64,000 nucleotides of DNA from Magicicada septendecula (taxonomy: Eukaryota; Arthropoda; Insecta; Hemiptera; Cicadidae). Below the pieces are notes generated by a model. That model was given only the letters and a program-made list of their open reading frames with translations, did not search any database and had not been told where the DNA came from. The position numbers and the translations under genes are program-made. Each line of letters starts with the position of its first letter. Position 1 is the stretch's first letter. This document shows, in pieces, positions 10,258-23,801 of this stretch. Location of the stretch: contig CM068367.1 of NCBI GenBank assembly GCA_034769895.1, positions 1,312,449,046-1,312,513,045 of the forward strand. The letters run 5' to 3'.

Positions 10258-10421
10258 GTTAATTTTTTCGTGTCTACCGGGCTAATATAAAATATAAAAA
10301 TATATTTATTTAATATTTTTTAAGCCACACTAGTTGGTGCGCCAATTTATAACACTAAATTACCGTGTGTGTGTTTCGTGGTTGAATCTGCCACACGTTG
10401 GATGCGTCAATTTATAACACT

Positions 10422-13400
10422 CTCCTATTGGGGGTTCTTATTTAAAATTATTATGTTTATTATTATAATCGAATTTACGTTACGTTTAAATTAACTTGAA
10501 ACAAAATAAAAGAGTGGTTGTTGTTTAAAGTTTAAATTCGTGGTTAAAATATTAAAAGTCTCATTAAAACAAAATTCATCTATGGGTGAAGTGTTCCTTT
10601 GAGATAACTCAATGTTGAGAATGGTTATTTCTACTTGAAGGTGACTAATGTAGTAAAGTATTTTACCATACAACATTCAAGTTACTCACAGTGTTTACAA
10701 TGGTTTAAATACTCTTGTTTTTTAAAGAATTCCCTTGTATTAAATAAAAATAATGAAGTTGATTATATTTAAATGTTAGATTAACTTAAGTTAAAATATG
10801 AAGTATAGCAGTTGATTGCTTGATAATAGTTCTCGTCTGGTTGAAACTAGTAGTAGAAACTTCTTCTGATTACAGGTAGTCTGAGTAAGTCAAGTCCCGT
10901 AAAGTCTGGACAATATTTTAAACAAACATATACTTTTACGTACCTGATTGCGTTTACTTGAAGTTCACTAAACTGTCAACTCAGCTTACATTCATCAACT
11001 CCCTTTGGTTGCAAGGTTATGTCACCTTGTTTATTAAATTAGTGGGCGCCACACGGATTTATTTAGGGAAAATCCCGTGTAAAACCCATACATAAAAATT
11101 AATAGATGAAAAGAAAATTTAAAATAGTTGAATACCACTTTTTGGCAATGCTATTCCAATATGTCAAACACAACAGAAGGTTGTTTAAGTTTATTAAAAG
11201 AAAATATTTAATTATTCAAAAAAATAATAAAATAAATCAAATCAGGTGATGCTGTTAATAATGGGTTTATTTGCACCCTTATAGTGAATTCAAAAAATCA
11301 CATAATGTAAACATACAAAGTTGTACAATGAAAAGTTAATTATTATATGCCTCATTCGGCTTGCTCAGAACATGAATTATGAATCTGGTTAAGTCCAGAT
11401 ACTATTTATTTTTAATATAAAATTATTACAATTATTAATATTAGTATTATTGTTATTTTTATTATTATTATTATCTCAGTTGTGAATTCTTTGAGACACG
11501 AAAGAAAACAATTATGCCTACACAGTATCCAATGATACAATTGATCAACAAAGTTTGAAGTTACTTTTACCAAGTAATTAAAAAAAACGATCTATTGGAA
11601 GATCGTGCGTTTCATCAACGCTTGCTTTTTTAATGACAATATTATTCAATTGAGAGCCCTTACAACTAACATATAGCTTACTTACTAATAACAAATTTGA
11701 ATAATAAATCGAAACGTGGTGTAATCTTAAATACTGTTTTTGTGTTTTGCGTCAGTACAGGTTATGGTAGCAAAAATACAAGTTATTGCACTCAGATCAA
11801 GATTAATAATAATTGCACTTTTACCTTCAGAGTTTTAATTATTTTAATTAAAACCTTTTATCACTTAAGTAATCGGATTATAGTGATTACTTTATTTCGG
11901 CACTAATTCGCACAAGAACAGAATAATGCGATCCTCTTCTGATTAAAATGGATCGTGAATAATGACAATAAATTATTTTCTGTTCGTCATTCCCGCACAA
12001 AATTAAAATAAACTGCACTTGAACACTGTTGTTGGTTGATGATGAACTTGAAGTAAAGTTTCTCGTTGTTAACTATTGGTTCCGGAGTACAAGGTAGCTG
12101 ACGCTATGTGTTATAAGAAAAACGTAGCGGAGACGAGCGTACGTCTGTTCTGCTTGTTAGTTAGTAAAGGTCTCTGTCAAAATTCGCTGGTTTGTCTTTA
12201 TATACCCCTCTTTTGGATTGGGCTTAGGTAAAATTATCATTTTATAACTAATTTTCCTATTGGTCCAGACAGGTGAGACGAGGATGACGTATCACTTTTT
12301 GGCGGTTGGTAACGGTTTTTCTAACTGTCAAATGTTGAGATGATTGACAGGTCGCTTCTGTTGTCATTGTTATTATTATTTGTACTCAGATTCCTGATGT
12401 ACATTTATACAATGATGCTAACAGTTTTAATACGCTTAATACCGTCACGATTGAGTTGATATTATTATCAAATTAAAGATTGTTTTGTTTCCTTTAAATT
12501 GATATCACTCGATCTCGAATTACCTTCACTTTAACCGACATTGTTAGAAAATCAATGTTCGGGTACACTATTCTTACTGTCGTCTGCTCTTTATGAGTCG
12601 CCGATTTTACACTTTTGGTTAACCTTTCTCGTATCCACATAACATTTTATCAATCAAATGTTTATGTGCGGACACCATTAATACTGTACTGACGTTTTTT
12701 TTTTTCACTGAACATTACTTGTACACCTTAATTCTATACATAGTAATAAAAGATCCTACTGACTATGACATTTCGTTTACCGTTAGTTTGTTTTAAGCTA
12801 CTATTTACAATTAAAATTATGGCTAAACCTATCGTCTCAATAACATTTTTCGTTATGTCAATGCATAACCATAGTTCTTGTGCATTTTATTTTGCACTGG
12901 TGATAATTAGTGATAGTCATTTTATTGACTAATGTTTGGTCTAAGTTTGTTAAGTGTATCGCCTACACTGAAATTTGGCCTTAATAATGCCTATTGGTTC
13001 TCAATTCGGTAAATTATGGAGACATCTTATTTGTATAAGATTCTCTTATATAAATAGCTCTCTTTTCTAATAGGTATATTTGATGCGGAAATACATCTTA
13101 ATTCCTACAATATAGCCATTGTTAACATTGGTTTTGGCATTCATTATCTACTGTTCATTGTCACATTTATTATCAGAAAAATGCTGATTTTGCTTTCACA
13201 GTATTTAACTGCTCATTCGTTTATTTGTTGTTTATAAATGACATTCGGTTTACATTAACCATTTACTGAATTGACAGTTGAATTTACGTTTATTCTGTCC
13301 ATTAGTTCGTTTTAGTCTCAGTCTAGTTGTAGTGTCAAACAGCTATTGGGTTACTGTTTCACATGGCACTTCTGCTTTATTCTTCTCTCTTGGTTTCTTC

Positions 13401-13510
13401 TTTCTTGTTTATTTTGACTATTCTATACCTATGTACATGGTTATTCTGTTTTTATGAAATCTGATAACATACACTTAGGTTAGGTGACATCTTGTGATGT
13501 TACGTATACA
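10422..13510 (-). repeat. LTR between units 2 and 3
   Basis: Same structure; promoter TATA box at 12197-12206. It shares three variants with the unit 1 LTR. Confidence 0.55.
12197..12206 (-). promoter_or_regulatory. TATA box, unit 2 LTR
   Basis: GGTATATAAA on the minus strand, with the same CCAAT context as in unit 1. Confidence 0.55.
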
Positions 13511-15351
13511 CCCTCTTTAAAATTGATCATTTGAAAAATTTATATTTTGTAAAATTATCAATTCATGTCAGTTTCTTAGTATACTTCAATAAAAAATTTT
13601 CTCTTGTATTCTCTGATTTTTTTAAACTTATTATTGGTGTATTACTCTAGGTTGGCTTTTTATACAATGGTACAATTCTTAATTTACTAGTAATTTCAAG
13701 CTGCTTACTCTCTAAATCATTTAACTATAATGGATCTTGTTTCTCAAGTTAATTATTCCCTGTTTTATTTACATTCTACTTTCTCATTACATATCTTTGC
13801 ATTCGTGATCATTTTGATGGTTATTATAATTTATACCTCACAGATTCTTTCATAATATTCCTTGATATAATAAAACAATATAATTCCCTAACTGTAGTAG
13901 AGGTTTTGGAATCAGGGTGGCTCACTATGGCTAACATCCTCTGCCGTTCCTCCCTACACATTCTCAGATCCAGAGGCATTACTCTTCTCTGTCTGAGTAA
14001 AAATAAACATTGCACCTGGCAATAGTTGCACTATCACAACTCAAAAAAAAATATCACATATCATTCATATTCAATAATATAATATATTCACTATAATATA
14101 CAAGGTATCAGAGGTTTTTATTTAGATCACATTTCTATCTTTATACTTGCTAACATACTTTCTTTCTTACAGGTAATTACTTCCTTTAGACTTGGTGTTT
14201 TTTAGCTATGCTTTTATCAGCTATATAGTTACTTATTTACTAGTTAACAATTTGTTGTGGTTCATTTAAATATTTTTAAGATTATACACTGGTTTTGATG
14301 CTTATAGTACTTATGCATCCATTTGTTCTATCTAGAGTTCACAATATATTTCTGTTTTCACTATAGTCTATTAAATCTTTCTTAACGAGTTATATTCATC
14401 CTGAATTATCAGGCTTACATTGTTTGTATACTAAATGGTTTTTTCTTTTTTTCTGATGTTCTCTGACATATTCTTATGATGTATCATATTTGATAATTGA
14501 CAAACATTGTTCTTTCCTTTCATTTCATTATAACAATAGTTATTCTTACAATTAATACTCTTTGTTATTTTTCTACTCTACTCCTTCAAGTGATGGTGGT
14601 TTTCACTTATTCTGGATGATTTTATACACTATATACTATACTGTAATTACAATTTCATTTAACAATATACTAATATCTATTTCATAGACATTCTTGGGGT
14701 TTTCATGGTTTGTTTCACAAATATTAATTTTTCTTTCCTTACATTCCATAATAGTGTCCTTCTTTTTATTTTACACACTTTGTTATACTGCCTCTCTACT
14801 CCTTCAAAGGTTAGTTGGGTGAACCTTTATTCTGGACGATTTTAATTTAACATTTGAGTTTTATGAGAGGTATACAATAATCATTTTATAAACATTAGGT
14901 CACATAGAATATTCATCTGGTTACATATTTTTCTCTAGGTATAGTACAGTAATTGTATTTTCTTATTAAATCATTTGATTGACCTTATCTAATATTCTAT
15001 CCCCTGGGGTAATAGGTCTGGTACATTTTCCTCATTAACAAATGGTTTGGTTTACATCTTAAATCTACACACTTTTGTAACTTGATAAGGCGGATTGACT
15101 AGTTATAGCTAATCAGTCACCTTCAACATATTGTAGTTTAACCACAAATGAGTTTGTTTATAGTAGTGGTTTTTCCAATATATATATTTTACTTTTTTAT
15201 AACATAAACGTATGGGTGAGGAATGTTGCTTCCTATTGCATATTATCCCTCCTTAATATTAATCATTGCTTACTCGTCGGTATTCATGGGGTTATTTGTG
15301 CTCTTCCACTCTATTGGGTCTATAATTGGGGTATCTGACATATGTTCCGTA

Positions 15352-16944
15352 CTAGTGGTTTTGGAGATACCTTACTATCAAGCGGTTCTTCCACTTGGCG
15401 GCTACCAGATAGTCATTGGCTCCCCGTTTCCTTGCCTTTTTCCTCTCATCATCTTTGGTATTATTGTGTTCATTGTACTCTGGGCCTGGGCTATTATTGA
15501 TGTCTGGCCCTTCTTCTAATCCGGATTGACCTTTGTTCATTTCCTGGTTGGATTCTTCCATCGCTTGGTCCCTCTTTTTCCGCATTTCCCTTATTCTTTG
15601 GGCGTACCTTTCAATAAGCTGGTCCAGTCGTTCTTGATCATTTTCCTTCTCCCTGTGAAGCTTCTTTCTTCTAGGAATATTCGCCTTAAATACCTCATTG
15701 TTTATGACCTTCTCCGTCATAACATAGTCAATGGCATGTAACGTTGTTTTAATCGTTCCGTCATCTGGGTCATTACTTAAATGGTTTAATGATCGGTTAT
15801 GCACTAAGGAATCGATTGATTTTGTTTGGTGTATTTTATTTGGTGGTACATTTAATTTAATTGGATTCTTATTTAATTTTTTACCCACGGTTTTATGGTG
15901 ATTTATTTTTAATATTTTTATGAAGTGTTGTTTATACTTCTTACCATTGGTCCTTGCTCTATGACGAATAATTGGGTTGTCTACGAAGTTAATTAATCCA
16001 CTCCTAGTCATTTCTAATATTTCCTTTGTAATCCTTGTTTTCTTAGAGCGTATTATTCTTTTTATCTTTGTCTCTTTCTCGCCTGTCTTCTTAATTATCT
16101 TGTTCCTTACATTTTTAATGATAGTTTCTTTATGCTGAGTGTTCTCTTCATTCCTATGGTGTGTATCCGCAGGCACCAATGCTTTCGAGTCTTCTTTATC
16201 CTCAGTTTGGTTATCAGTGTCTTTGAATTGTATACTTAATTCTTCCATGGATTCATCATTTGATAATTCTCCTATCTCTGAGTCGTCATCGTCCTTTCCT
16301 TCTTCCTTATTCTCCGGCTCTGGATTCGTTTGTTCCATGTTTTCGTCTTCGGATACCTTCCGTTCTTCTCCCCACTTCCGGTTATTCATGTCATCCATTT
16401 TTTGGCTAATTTTCATTAAGGTGGTGTTCAATTCTTTTCTAATTGCTTGGCTGTTATCGTCGATTTTAGCGTTCAGCGCGTCTATAGACTTATGAGTATC
16501 GTCAATCCTTTTATTTAGGTCCTCCTTTATCGACTCTATATTTCTATTTAACACCTCGACATTCCTTTGATTTTCTTCCCGGGATTTCTTACCATCTTCT
16601 TTTAATGTTTCCATATTTTTATTCATCGCGTCATTCAGTTTTTTATGAGATTTCTTACCGTCTTCCTTTAATTCCATCATTATCTTCATCATCGCTTCCC
16701 ATCTCATCTCTTCAGTCGGTTTGTTTGGCTGTGGGGTTTCTTCAGGCCGTCTGGGTTGGTTGTCTACTGTCACTTCTACCTCTGGTTCTACACGAGGCAT
16801 TTCGTCGGTACTAGTTTCAACATTATTGATTGTAATAACTTCCATCTCGTCTGTGGGTTGCTCTTCGTATGTATCTACATCCCGTTGCATTTCTCCTACC
16901 CTACTGTCCTTATATCTTGTATCGTACTGGTGGGTGTGCGGCAT
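15352..16944 (-). CDS. 530-aa coiled-coil ORF, unit 3
   Basis: Full length. It differs from units 1-2 at residue 340 (Asp to His, private) and residue 368 (Gln to Pro, shared with units 4-7). Both changes fall in the unrecognised 315-420 region, not in the coiled coil. Confidence 0.7.
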   Translation of the reverse strand: MPHTHQYDTRYKDSRVGEMQRDVDTYEEQPTDEMEVITINNVETSTDEMPRVEPEVEVTVDNQPRRPEETPQPNKPTEEMRWEAMMKIMMELKEDGKKSHKKLNDAMNKNMETLKEDGKKSREENQRNVEVLNRNIESIKEDLNKRIDDTHKSIDALNAKIDDNSQAIRKELNTTLMKISQKMDDMNNRKWGEERKVSEDENMEQTNPEPENKEEGKDDDDSEIGELSNDESMEELSIQFKDTDNQTEDKEDSKALVPADTHHRNEENTQHKETIIKNVRNKIIKKTGEKETKIKRIIRSKKTRITKEILEMTRSGLINFVDNPIIRHRARTNGKKYKQHFIKILKINHHKTVGKKLNKNPIKLNVPPNKIHQTKSIDSLVHNRSLNHLSNDPDDGTIKTTLHAIDYVMTEKVINNEVFKANIPRRKKLHREKENDQERLDQLIERYAQRIREMRKKRDQAMEESNQEMNKGQSGLEEGPDINNSPGPEYNEHNNTKDDERKKARKRGANDYLVAAKWKNRLIVRYLQNH

Positions 16945-17108
16945 GTTAATTTTTTCGTGTCTACCGGGCTAATATAAAATATAAAAATATATTTATTTAA
17001 TATTTTGTAAGCCACACTAGTTGGTGCGCCAATTTATAACACTAAATTACCGTGTGTGTGTTTCGTGGTTGAATCTGCCACACGTTGGATGCGTCAATTT
17101 ATAACACT

Positions 17109-20100
17109 CTCCTATTGGGGGTTCTTATTTAAAATTATTATGTTTATTATTATAATCGAATTTACGTTACGTTTAAATTAACTTGAAACAAAATAAAAGA
17201 GTGGTTGTTGTTTAAAGTTTAAATTCGTGGTTAAAATATTAAAAGTCTCATTAAAACAAAATTCATCTATGGGTGAAGTGTTCCTTTGAGATAACTCAAT
17301 GTTGAGAATGGTTATTTCTACTTGAAGGTGACTAATGTAGTAAAGTATTTTACCATACAACATTCAAGTTACTCACAGTGTTTACAATGGTTTAAATACT
17401 CTTGTTTTTTAAAGAATTCCCTTGTATTAAATGAAAATAATGAAGTTGATTATATTTAAATGTTAGATTAACTTAAGTTAAAATATGAAGTATAGCAGTT
17501 GATTGCTTGATAATAGTTCTCGTCTGGTTGAAACTAGTAGTAGAAACTTCTTCTGATTACAGGTAGTCTGAGTAAGTCAAGTCCCGTAAAGTCTGGACAA
17601 TATTATAAACAAACATATACTTTTACGTACCTGATTGCGTTTACTTGAAGTTCACTAAACTGTCAACTCAGCTTACATTCATCAACTCCCTTTGGTTGCA
17701 AGGTTATGTCACCTTGTTTATTAAATTAGTGGGCGCCACACGGATTTATTTAGGGAAAATCCCGTGTAAAACCCATACATAAAAATTAATAGATGAAAAG
17801 AAAATTTAAAATAGTTGAATACCACTTTTTGGCAATGCTATTCCAATATGTCAAACACAACAGAAGGTTGTTTAAGTTTATTAAAAGAAAATATTTAATT
17901 ATTCAAAAAAATAATAAAATAAATCAAATCAGGTGATGCTGTTAATAATGGGTTTATTTGCACCCTTATAGTGAATTCAAAAAATACACATAATGTAAAC
18001 ATACAAAGTTGTACAATGAAAAGTTAATTATTATATGCCTCATTCGGCTTGCTCAGAACATGAATTATGAATCTGGTTAAGTCCAGATACTATTTATTTT
18101 TAATATAAAATTATTACAATTATTAATATTAGTATTATTGTTATTTTTATTATTATTATTATTATCTCAGTTGTGAATTCTTTGAGACACGAAAGAAAAC
18201 AATTATGCCTACACAGTATCCAATGATACAATTGATCAACAAAGTTTGAAGTTACTTTTACCAAGTAATTAAAAAAAACGATCTATTGGAAGATCGTGCG
18301 TTTCATCAACGCTTGCTTTTTTAATGACAATATTATTCAATTGAGAGCCCTTACAACTAACATATAGCTTACTTACTAATAACAAATTTGAATAATAAAT
18401 CGAAACGTGGTGTAATCTTAAATACTGTTTTTGTGTTTTGCGTCAGTACAGGTTATGGTAGCAAAAATACAAGTTATTGCACTCAGATCAAGATTAATAA
18501 TAATTGCACTTTTACCTTCAGAGTTTTAATTATTTTAATTAAAACCTTTTATCACTTAAGTAATCGGATTATAGTGATTACTTTATTTCGGCACTAATTC
18601 GCACAAGAACAGAATAATGCGATCCTCTTCTGATTAAAATGGATCGTGAATAATGACAATAAATTATTTTCTGTTCGTCATTCCCGCACAAAATTAAAAT
18701 AAACTGCACTTGAACACTGTTGTTGGTTGATGATGAACTTGAAGTAAAGTTTCTCGTTGTTAACTATTGGTTCCGGAGTACAAGGTAGCTGACGCTATGT
18801 GTTATAAGAAAAACGTAGCGGAGACGAGCGTACGTCTGTTCTGCTTGTTAGTTAGTAAAGGTCTCTGTCAAAATTCGCTGGTTTGTCTTTATATACCCCT
18901 CTTTTGGATTGGGCTTAGGTAAAATTATCATTTTATAACTAATTTTCCTATTGGTCCAGACAGGTGAGACGAGGATGACGTATCACTTTTTGGCGGTTGG
19001 TAACGGTTTTTCTAACTGTCAAATGTTGAGATGATTGACAGGTCGCTCGCTTCTGTTGTCATTGTTATTATTATTTGTACTCAGATTCCTGATGTACATT
19101 TATACAATGATGCTAACAGTTGTAATACGCTTAATACCGTCACGATTGAGTTGATATTATTATCAAATTAAAGATTGTTTTGTTTCCTTTAAATTGATAT
19201 CACTCGATCTCGAATTACCTTCACTTTAACCGACATTGTTAGAAAATCAATGTTCGGGTACACTATTCTTACTGTCGTCTGCTCTTTATGAGTCGCCGAT
19301 TTTACACTTTTGGTTAACCTTTCTCGTATCCACATAACATTTTATCAATCAAATGTTTATGTGCGGACACCATTAATACTGTACTGACGTTTTTTTTTTT
19401 CACTGAACATTACTTGTACACCTTAATTCTATACATAGTAATAAAAGATCCTACTGACTATGACATTTCGTTTACCGTTAGTTTGTTTTAAGCTACTATT
19501 TACAATTAAAATTATGGCTAAACCTATCGTCTCAATAACATTTTTCGTTATGTCAATGCATAACCATAGTTCTTGTGCATTTTATTTTGCACTGGTGATA
19601 ATTAGTGATAGTCATTTTATTGACTAATGTTTGGTCTAAGTTTGTTAAGTGTATCGCCTACACTGAAATTTGGCCTTAATAATGCCTATTGGTTCTCAAT
19701 TCGGTAAATTATGGAGACATCTTATTTGTATAAGATTCTCTTATATAAATAGCTCTCTTTTCTAATAGGTATATTTGATGCGGAAATACATCTTAATTCC
19801 TACAATATAGCCATTGTTAACATTGGTTTTGGCATTCATTATCTACTGTTCATTGTCACATTTATTATCAGAAAAATGCTGATTTTGCTTTCACAGTATT
19901 TAACTGCTCATTCGTTTATTTGTTGTTTATAAATGACATTCGGTTTACATTAACCATTTACTGAATTGACAGTTGAATTTACGTTTATTCTGTCCATTAG
20001 TTCGTTTTAGTCTCAGTCTAGTTGTAGTGTCAAACAGCTATTGGGTTACTGTTTCACATGGCACTTCTGCTTTATTCTTCTCTCTTGGTTTCTTCTTTCT

Positions 20101-20205
20101 TGTTTATTTTGACTATTCTATACCTATGTACATGGTTATTCTGTTTTTATGAAATCTGATAACATACACTTAGGTTAGGTGACATCTTGTGATGTTACGT
20201 ATACA
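17109..20205 (-). repeat. LTR between units 3 and 4
   Basis: TATA box at 18888-18897. It contains the CGCT duplication near 19045 and GTTGTAATACG near 19119, where units 1, 2, 5 and 6 have GTTTTAATACG. Confidence 0.55.
18888..18897 (-). promoter_or_regulatory. TATA box, unit 3 LTR
   Basis: GGTATATAAA on the minus strand; flanks identical to unit 1. Confidence 0.55.
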
Positions 20206-22046
20206 CCCTCTTTAAAATTGATCATTTGAAAAATTTATATTTTGTAAAATTATCAATTCATGTCAGTTTCTTAGTATACTTCAATAAAAAATTTTCTCTT
20301 GTATTCTCTGATTTTTTTAAACTTATTATTGGTGTATTACTCTAGGTTGGCTTTTTATACAATGGTACAATTCTTAATTTACTAGTAATTTCAAGCTGCT
20401 TACTCTCTAAATCATTTAACTATAATGGATCTTGTTTCTCAAGTTAATTATTCCCTGTTTTATTTACATTCTACTTTCTCATTACATATCTTTGCATTCG
20501 TGATCATTTTGATGGTTATTATAATTTATACCTCACAGATTCTTTCATAATATTCCTTGATATAATAAAACAATATAATTCCCTAACTGTAGTAGAGGTT
20601 TTGGAATCAGGGTGGCTCACTATGGCTAACATCCTCTGCCGTTCCTCCCTACACATTCTCAGATCCAGAGGCATTACTCTTCTCTGTCTGAGTAAAAATA
20701 AACATTGCACCTGGCAATAGTTGCACTATCACAACTCAAAAAAAAATATCACATATCATTCATATTCAATAATATAATATATTCACTATAATATACAAGG
20801 TATCAGAGGTTTTTATTTAGATCACATTTCTATCTTTATACTTGCTAACATACTTTCTTTCTTACAGGTAATTACTTCCTTTAGACTTGGTGTTTTTTAG
20901 CTATGCTTTTATCAGCTATATAGTTACTTATTTACTAGTTAACAATTTGTTGTGGTTCATTTAAATATTTTTAAGATTATACACTGGTTTTGATGCTTAT
21001 AGTACTTATGCATCCATTTGTTCTATCTAGAGTTCACAATATATTTCTGTTTTCACTATAGTCTATTAAATCTTTCTTAACGAGTTATATTCATCCTGAA
21101 TTATCAGGCTTACATTGTTTGTATACTAAATGGTTTTTTCTTTTTTTCTGATGTTCTCTGACATATTCTTATGATGTATCATATTTGATAATTGACAAAC
21201 ATTGTTCTTTCCTTTCATTTCATTATAACAATAGTTATTCTTACAATTAATACTCTTTGTTATTTTTCTTCTCTACTCCTTCAAGTGATGGTGGTTTTCA
21301 CTTATTCTGGATGATTTTATACACTATATACTATACTGTAATTACAATTTCATTTAACAATATACTAATATCTATTTCATAGACATTCTTGGGGTTTTCA
21401 TGGTTTGTTTCACAAATATTAATTTTTCTTTCCTTACATTCCATAATAATGTCCTTCTTTTTATTTTACACACTTTGTTATACTGCCTCTCTACTCCTTC
21501 AAAGGTTAGTTGGGTGAACCTTTATTCTGGACGATTTTAATTTAACATTTGAGTTTTATGAGAGGTATACAATAATCATTTTATAAACATTAGGTCACAT
21601 AGAATATTCATCTGGTTACATATTTTTCTCTAGGTATAGTACAGTAATTGTATTTTCTTATTAAATCATTTGATTGACCTTATCTAATATTCTATCCCCT
21701 GGGGTAATAGGTCTGGTACATTTTCCTCATTAACAAATGGTTTGGTTTACATCATAAATCTACACACTTTTGTAACTTGATAAGGCGGATTGACTAGTTA
21801 TAGCTAATCAGTCACCTTCAACATATTGTAGTTTAACCACAAATGAGTTTGTTTATAGTAGTGGTTTTTCCAATATATATATTTTACTTTTTTATAACAT
21901 AAACGTATGGGTGAGGAATGTTGCTTCCTATTGCATATTATCCCTCCTTAATATTAATCATTGCTTACTCGTCGGTATTCATGGGGTTATTTGTGCTCTT
22001 CCACTCTATTGGGTCTATAATTGGGGTATCTGACATATGTTCCGTA

Positions 22047-23637
22047 CTAGTGGTTTTGGAGATACCTTACTATCAAGCGGTTCTTCCACTTGGCGGCTAC
22101 CAGATAGTCATTGGCTCCCCGTTTCCTTGCCTTTTCCTCTCATCATCTTTGGTATTATTGTGTTCATTGTACTCTGGGCCTGGGCTATTATTGATGTCTG
22201 GCCCTTCTTCTAATCCGGATTGACCTTTGTTCATTTCCTGGTTGGATTCTTCCATCGCTTGGTCCCTCTTTTTCCGCATTTCCCTTATTCTTTGGGCGTA
22301 CCTTTCAATAAGCTGGTCCAGTCGTTCTTGATCATTTTCCTTCTCCCTGTGAAGCTTCTTTCTTCTAGGAATATTCGCCTTAAATACCTCATTGTTTATG
22401 ACCTTCTCCGTCATAACATAGTCAATGGCATGTAACGTTGTTTTAATCGTTCCGTCATCTGGGTCATTACTTAAATGGTTTAATGATCGGTTATGCACTA
22501 AGGAATCGATTGATTTTGTTTGGTGTATTTTATTTGGTGGTACATTTAATTTAATTGGATTCTTATTTAATTTTTTACCCACGGTTTTATGGTGATTTAT
22601 TTTTAATATTTTTATGAAGTCTTGTTTATACTTCTTACCATTGGTCCTTGCTCTATGACGAATAATTGGGTTGTCTACGAAGTTAATTAATCCACTCCTA
22701 GTCATTTCTAATATTTCCTTTGTAACCTTGTTTTCTTAGAGCGTATTATTCTTTTTATCTTTGTCTCTTTCTCGCCTGTCTTCTTAATTATCTTGTTCCT
22801 TACATTTTTAATGATAGTTTCTTTATGCTGAGTGTTCTCTTCATTCCTATGGTGTGTATCCGCAGGCACCAATGCTTTCGAGTCTTCTTTATCCTCAGTT
22901 TGGTTATCAGTGTCTTTGAATTGTATACTTAATTCTTCCATGGATTCATCATTTGATAATTCTCCTATCTCTGAGTCGTCATCGTCCTTTCCTTCTTCCT
23001 TATTCTCCGGCTCTGGATTTGTTTGTTCCATGTTTTCGTCTTCGGATACCTTCCGTTCTTCTCCCCACTTCCGGTTATTCATGTCATCCATTTTTTGGCT
23101 AATTTTCATTAAGGTGGTGTTCAATTCTTTTCTAATTGCTTGGCTGTTATCGTCGATTTTAGCGTTCAGCGCGTCTATAGATTTATGAGTATCGTCAATC
23201 CTTTTATTTAGGTCCTCCTTTATCGACTCTATATTTCTATTTAACACCTCGACATTCATTTGATTTTCTTCCCGGGATTTCTTACCATCTTCTTTTAATG
23301 TTTCCATATTTTTATTCATCGCGTCATTCAGTTTTTTATGAGATTTCTTACCGTCTTCCTTTAATTCCATCATTATCTTCATCATCGCTTCCCATCTCAT
23401 CTCTTCAGTCGGTTTGTTTGGCTGTGGGGTTTCTTCAGGCCGTCTGGGTTGGTTGTCTACTGTCACTTCTACCTCTGGTTCTACACGAGGCATTTCGTCG
23501 GTACTAGTTTCAACATTATTGATTGTAATAACTTCCATCTCGTCTGTGGGTTGCTCTTCGTATGTATCTACATCCCGTTGCATTTCTCCTACCCTACTGT
23601 CCTTATATCTTGTATCGTACTGGTGGGTGTGCGGCAT
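22047..23637 (-). pseudogene. Frameshifted copy of the 530-aa ORF, unit 4
   Basis: Two one-base deletions relative to the other six copies break this ORF. One, at about 22725, lies in the codons after residue 304, so the first reading frame stops after 309 residues (23637-22708). The second, at about 22132, sits in a T run near the C-terminus and ends the downstream frame (22705-22097) early with about 10 foreign residues. It also carries Arg127 to Met, shared with units 5-7. The promoter and LTR are intact, so a transcript is still possible. Confidence 0.8.
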
Positions 23638-23801
23638 GTTAATTTTTTCGTGTCTACCGGGCTAATATAAAATATAAAAATATATTTATTTAATATTTTG
23701 TAAGCCACACTAGTTGGTGCGCCAATTTATAACACTAAATTACCGTGTGTGTGTTTCGTGGTTGAATCTGCCACACGTTGGATGCGTCAATTTATAACAC
23801 T

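Larger units (their letters stand above)
6686..13373 (-). mobile_element. Array unit 2
   Basis: Same layout as unit 1 and its closest relative: it shares Gln368 in the ORF, an LTR variant near 10918 (TTTTAAAC rather than TTATAAAC) and a one-base-shorter site near 11299. Private changes include an extra T in the run near 7749 and GGTCTGATAC instead of GGTCTGGTAC near 8331. Confidence 0.75.
13374..20068 (-). mobile_element. Array unit 3
   Basis: Longest unit (6695 bp). It shares Pro368 with units 4-7 but keeps Arg127 like units 1-2, so it looks transitional. Private changes are Asp340 to His in the ORF, an altered base just before the first paired hairpin (about 14574) and a G at about 17432. 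A 4-bp CGCT duplication near 19045 is shared only with unit 4. Confidence 0.75.
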
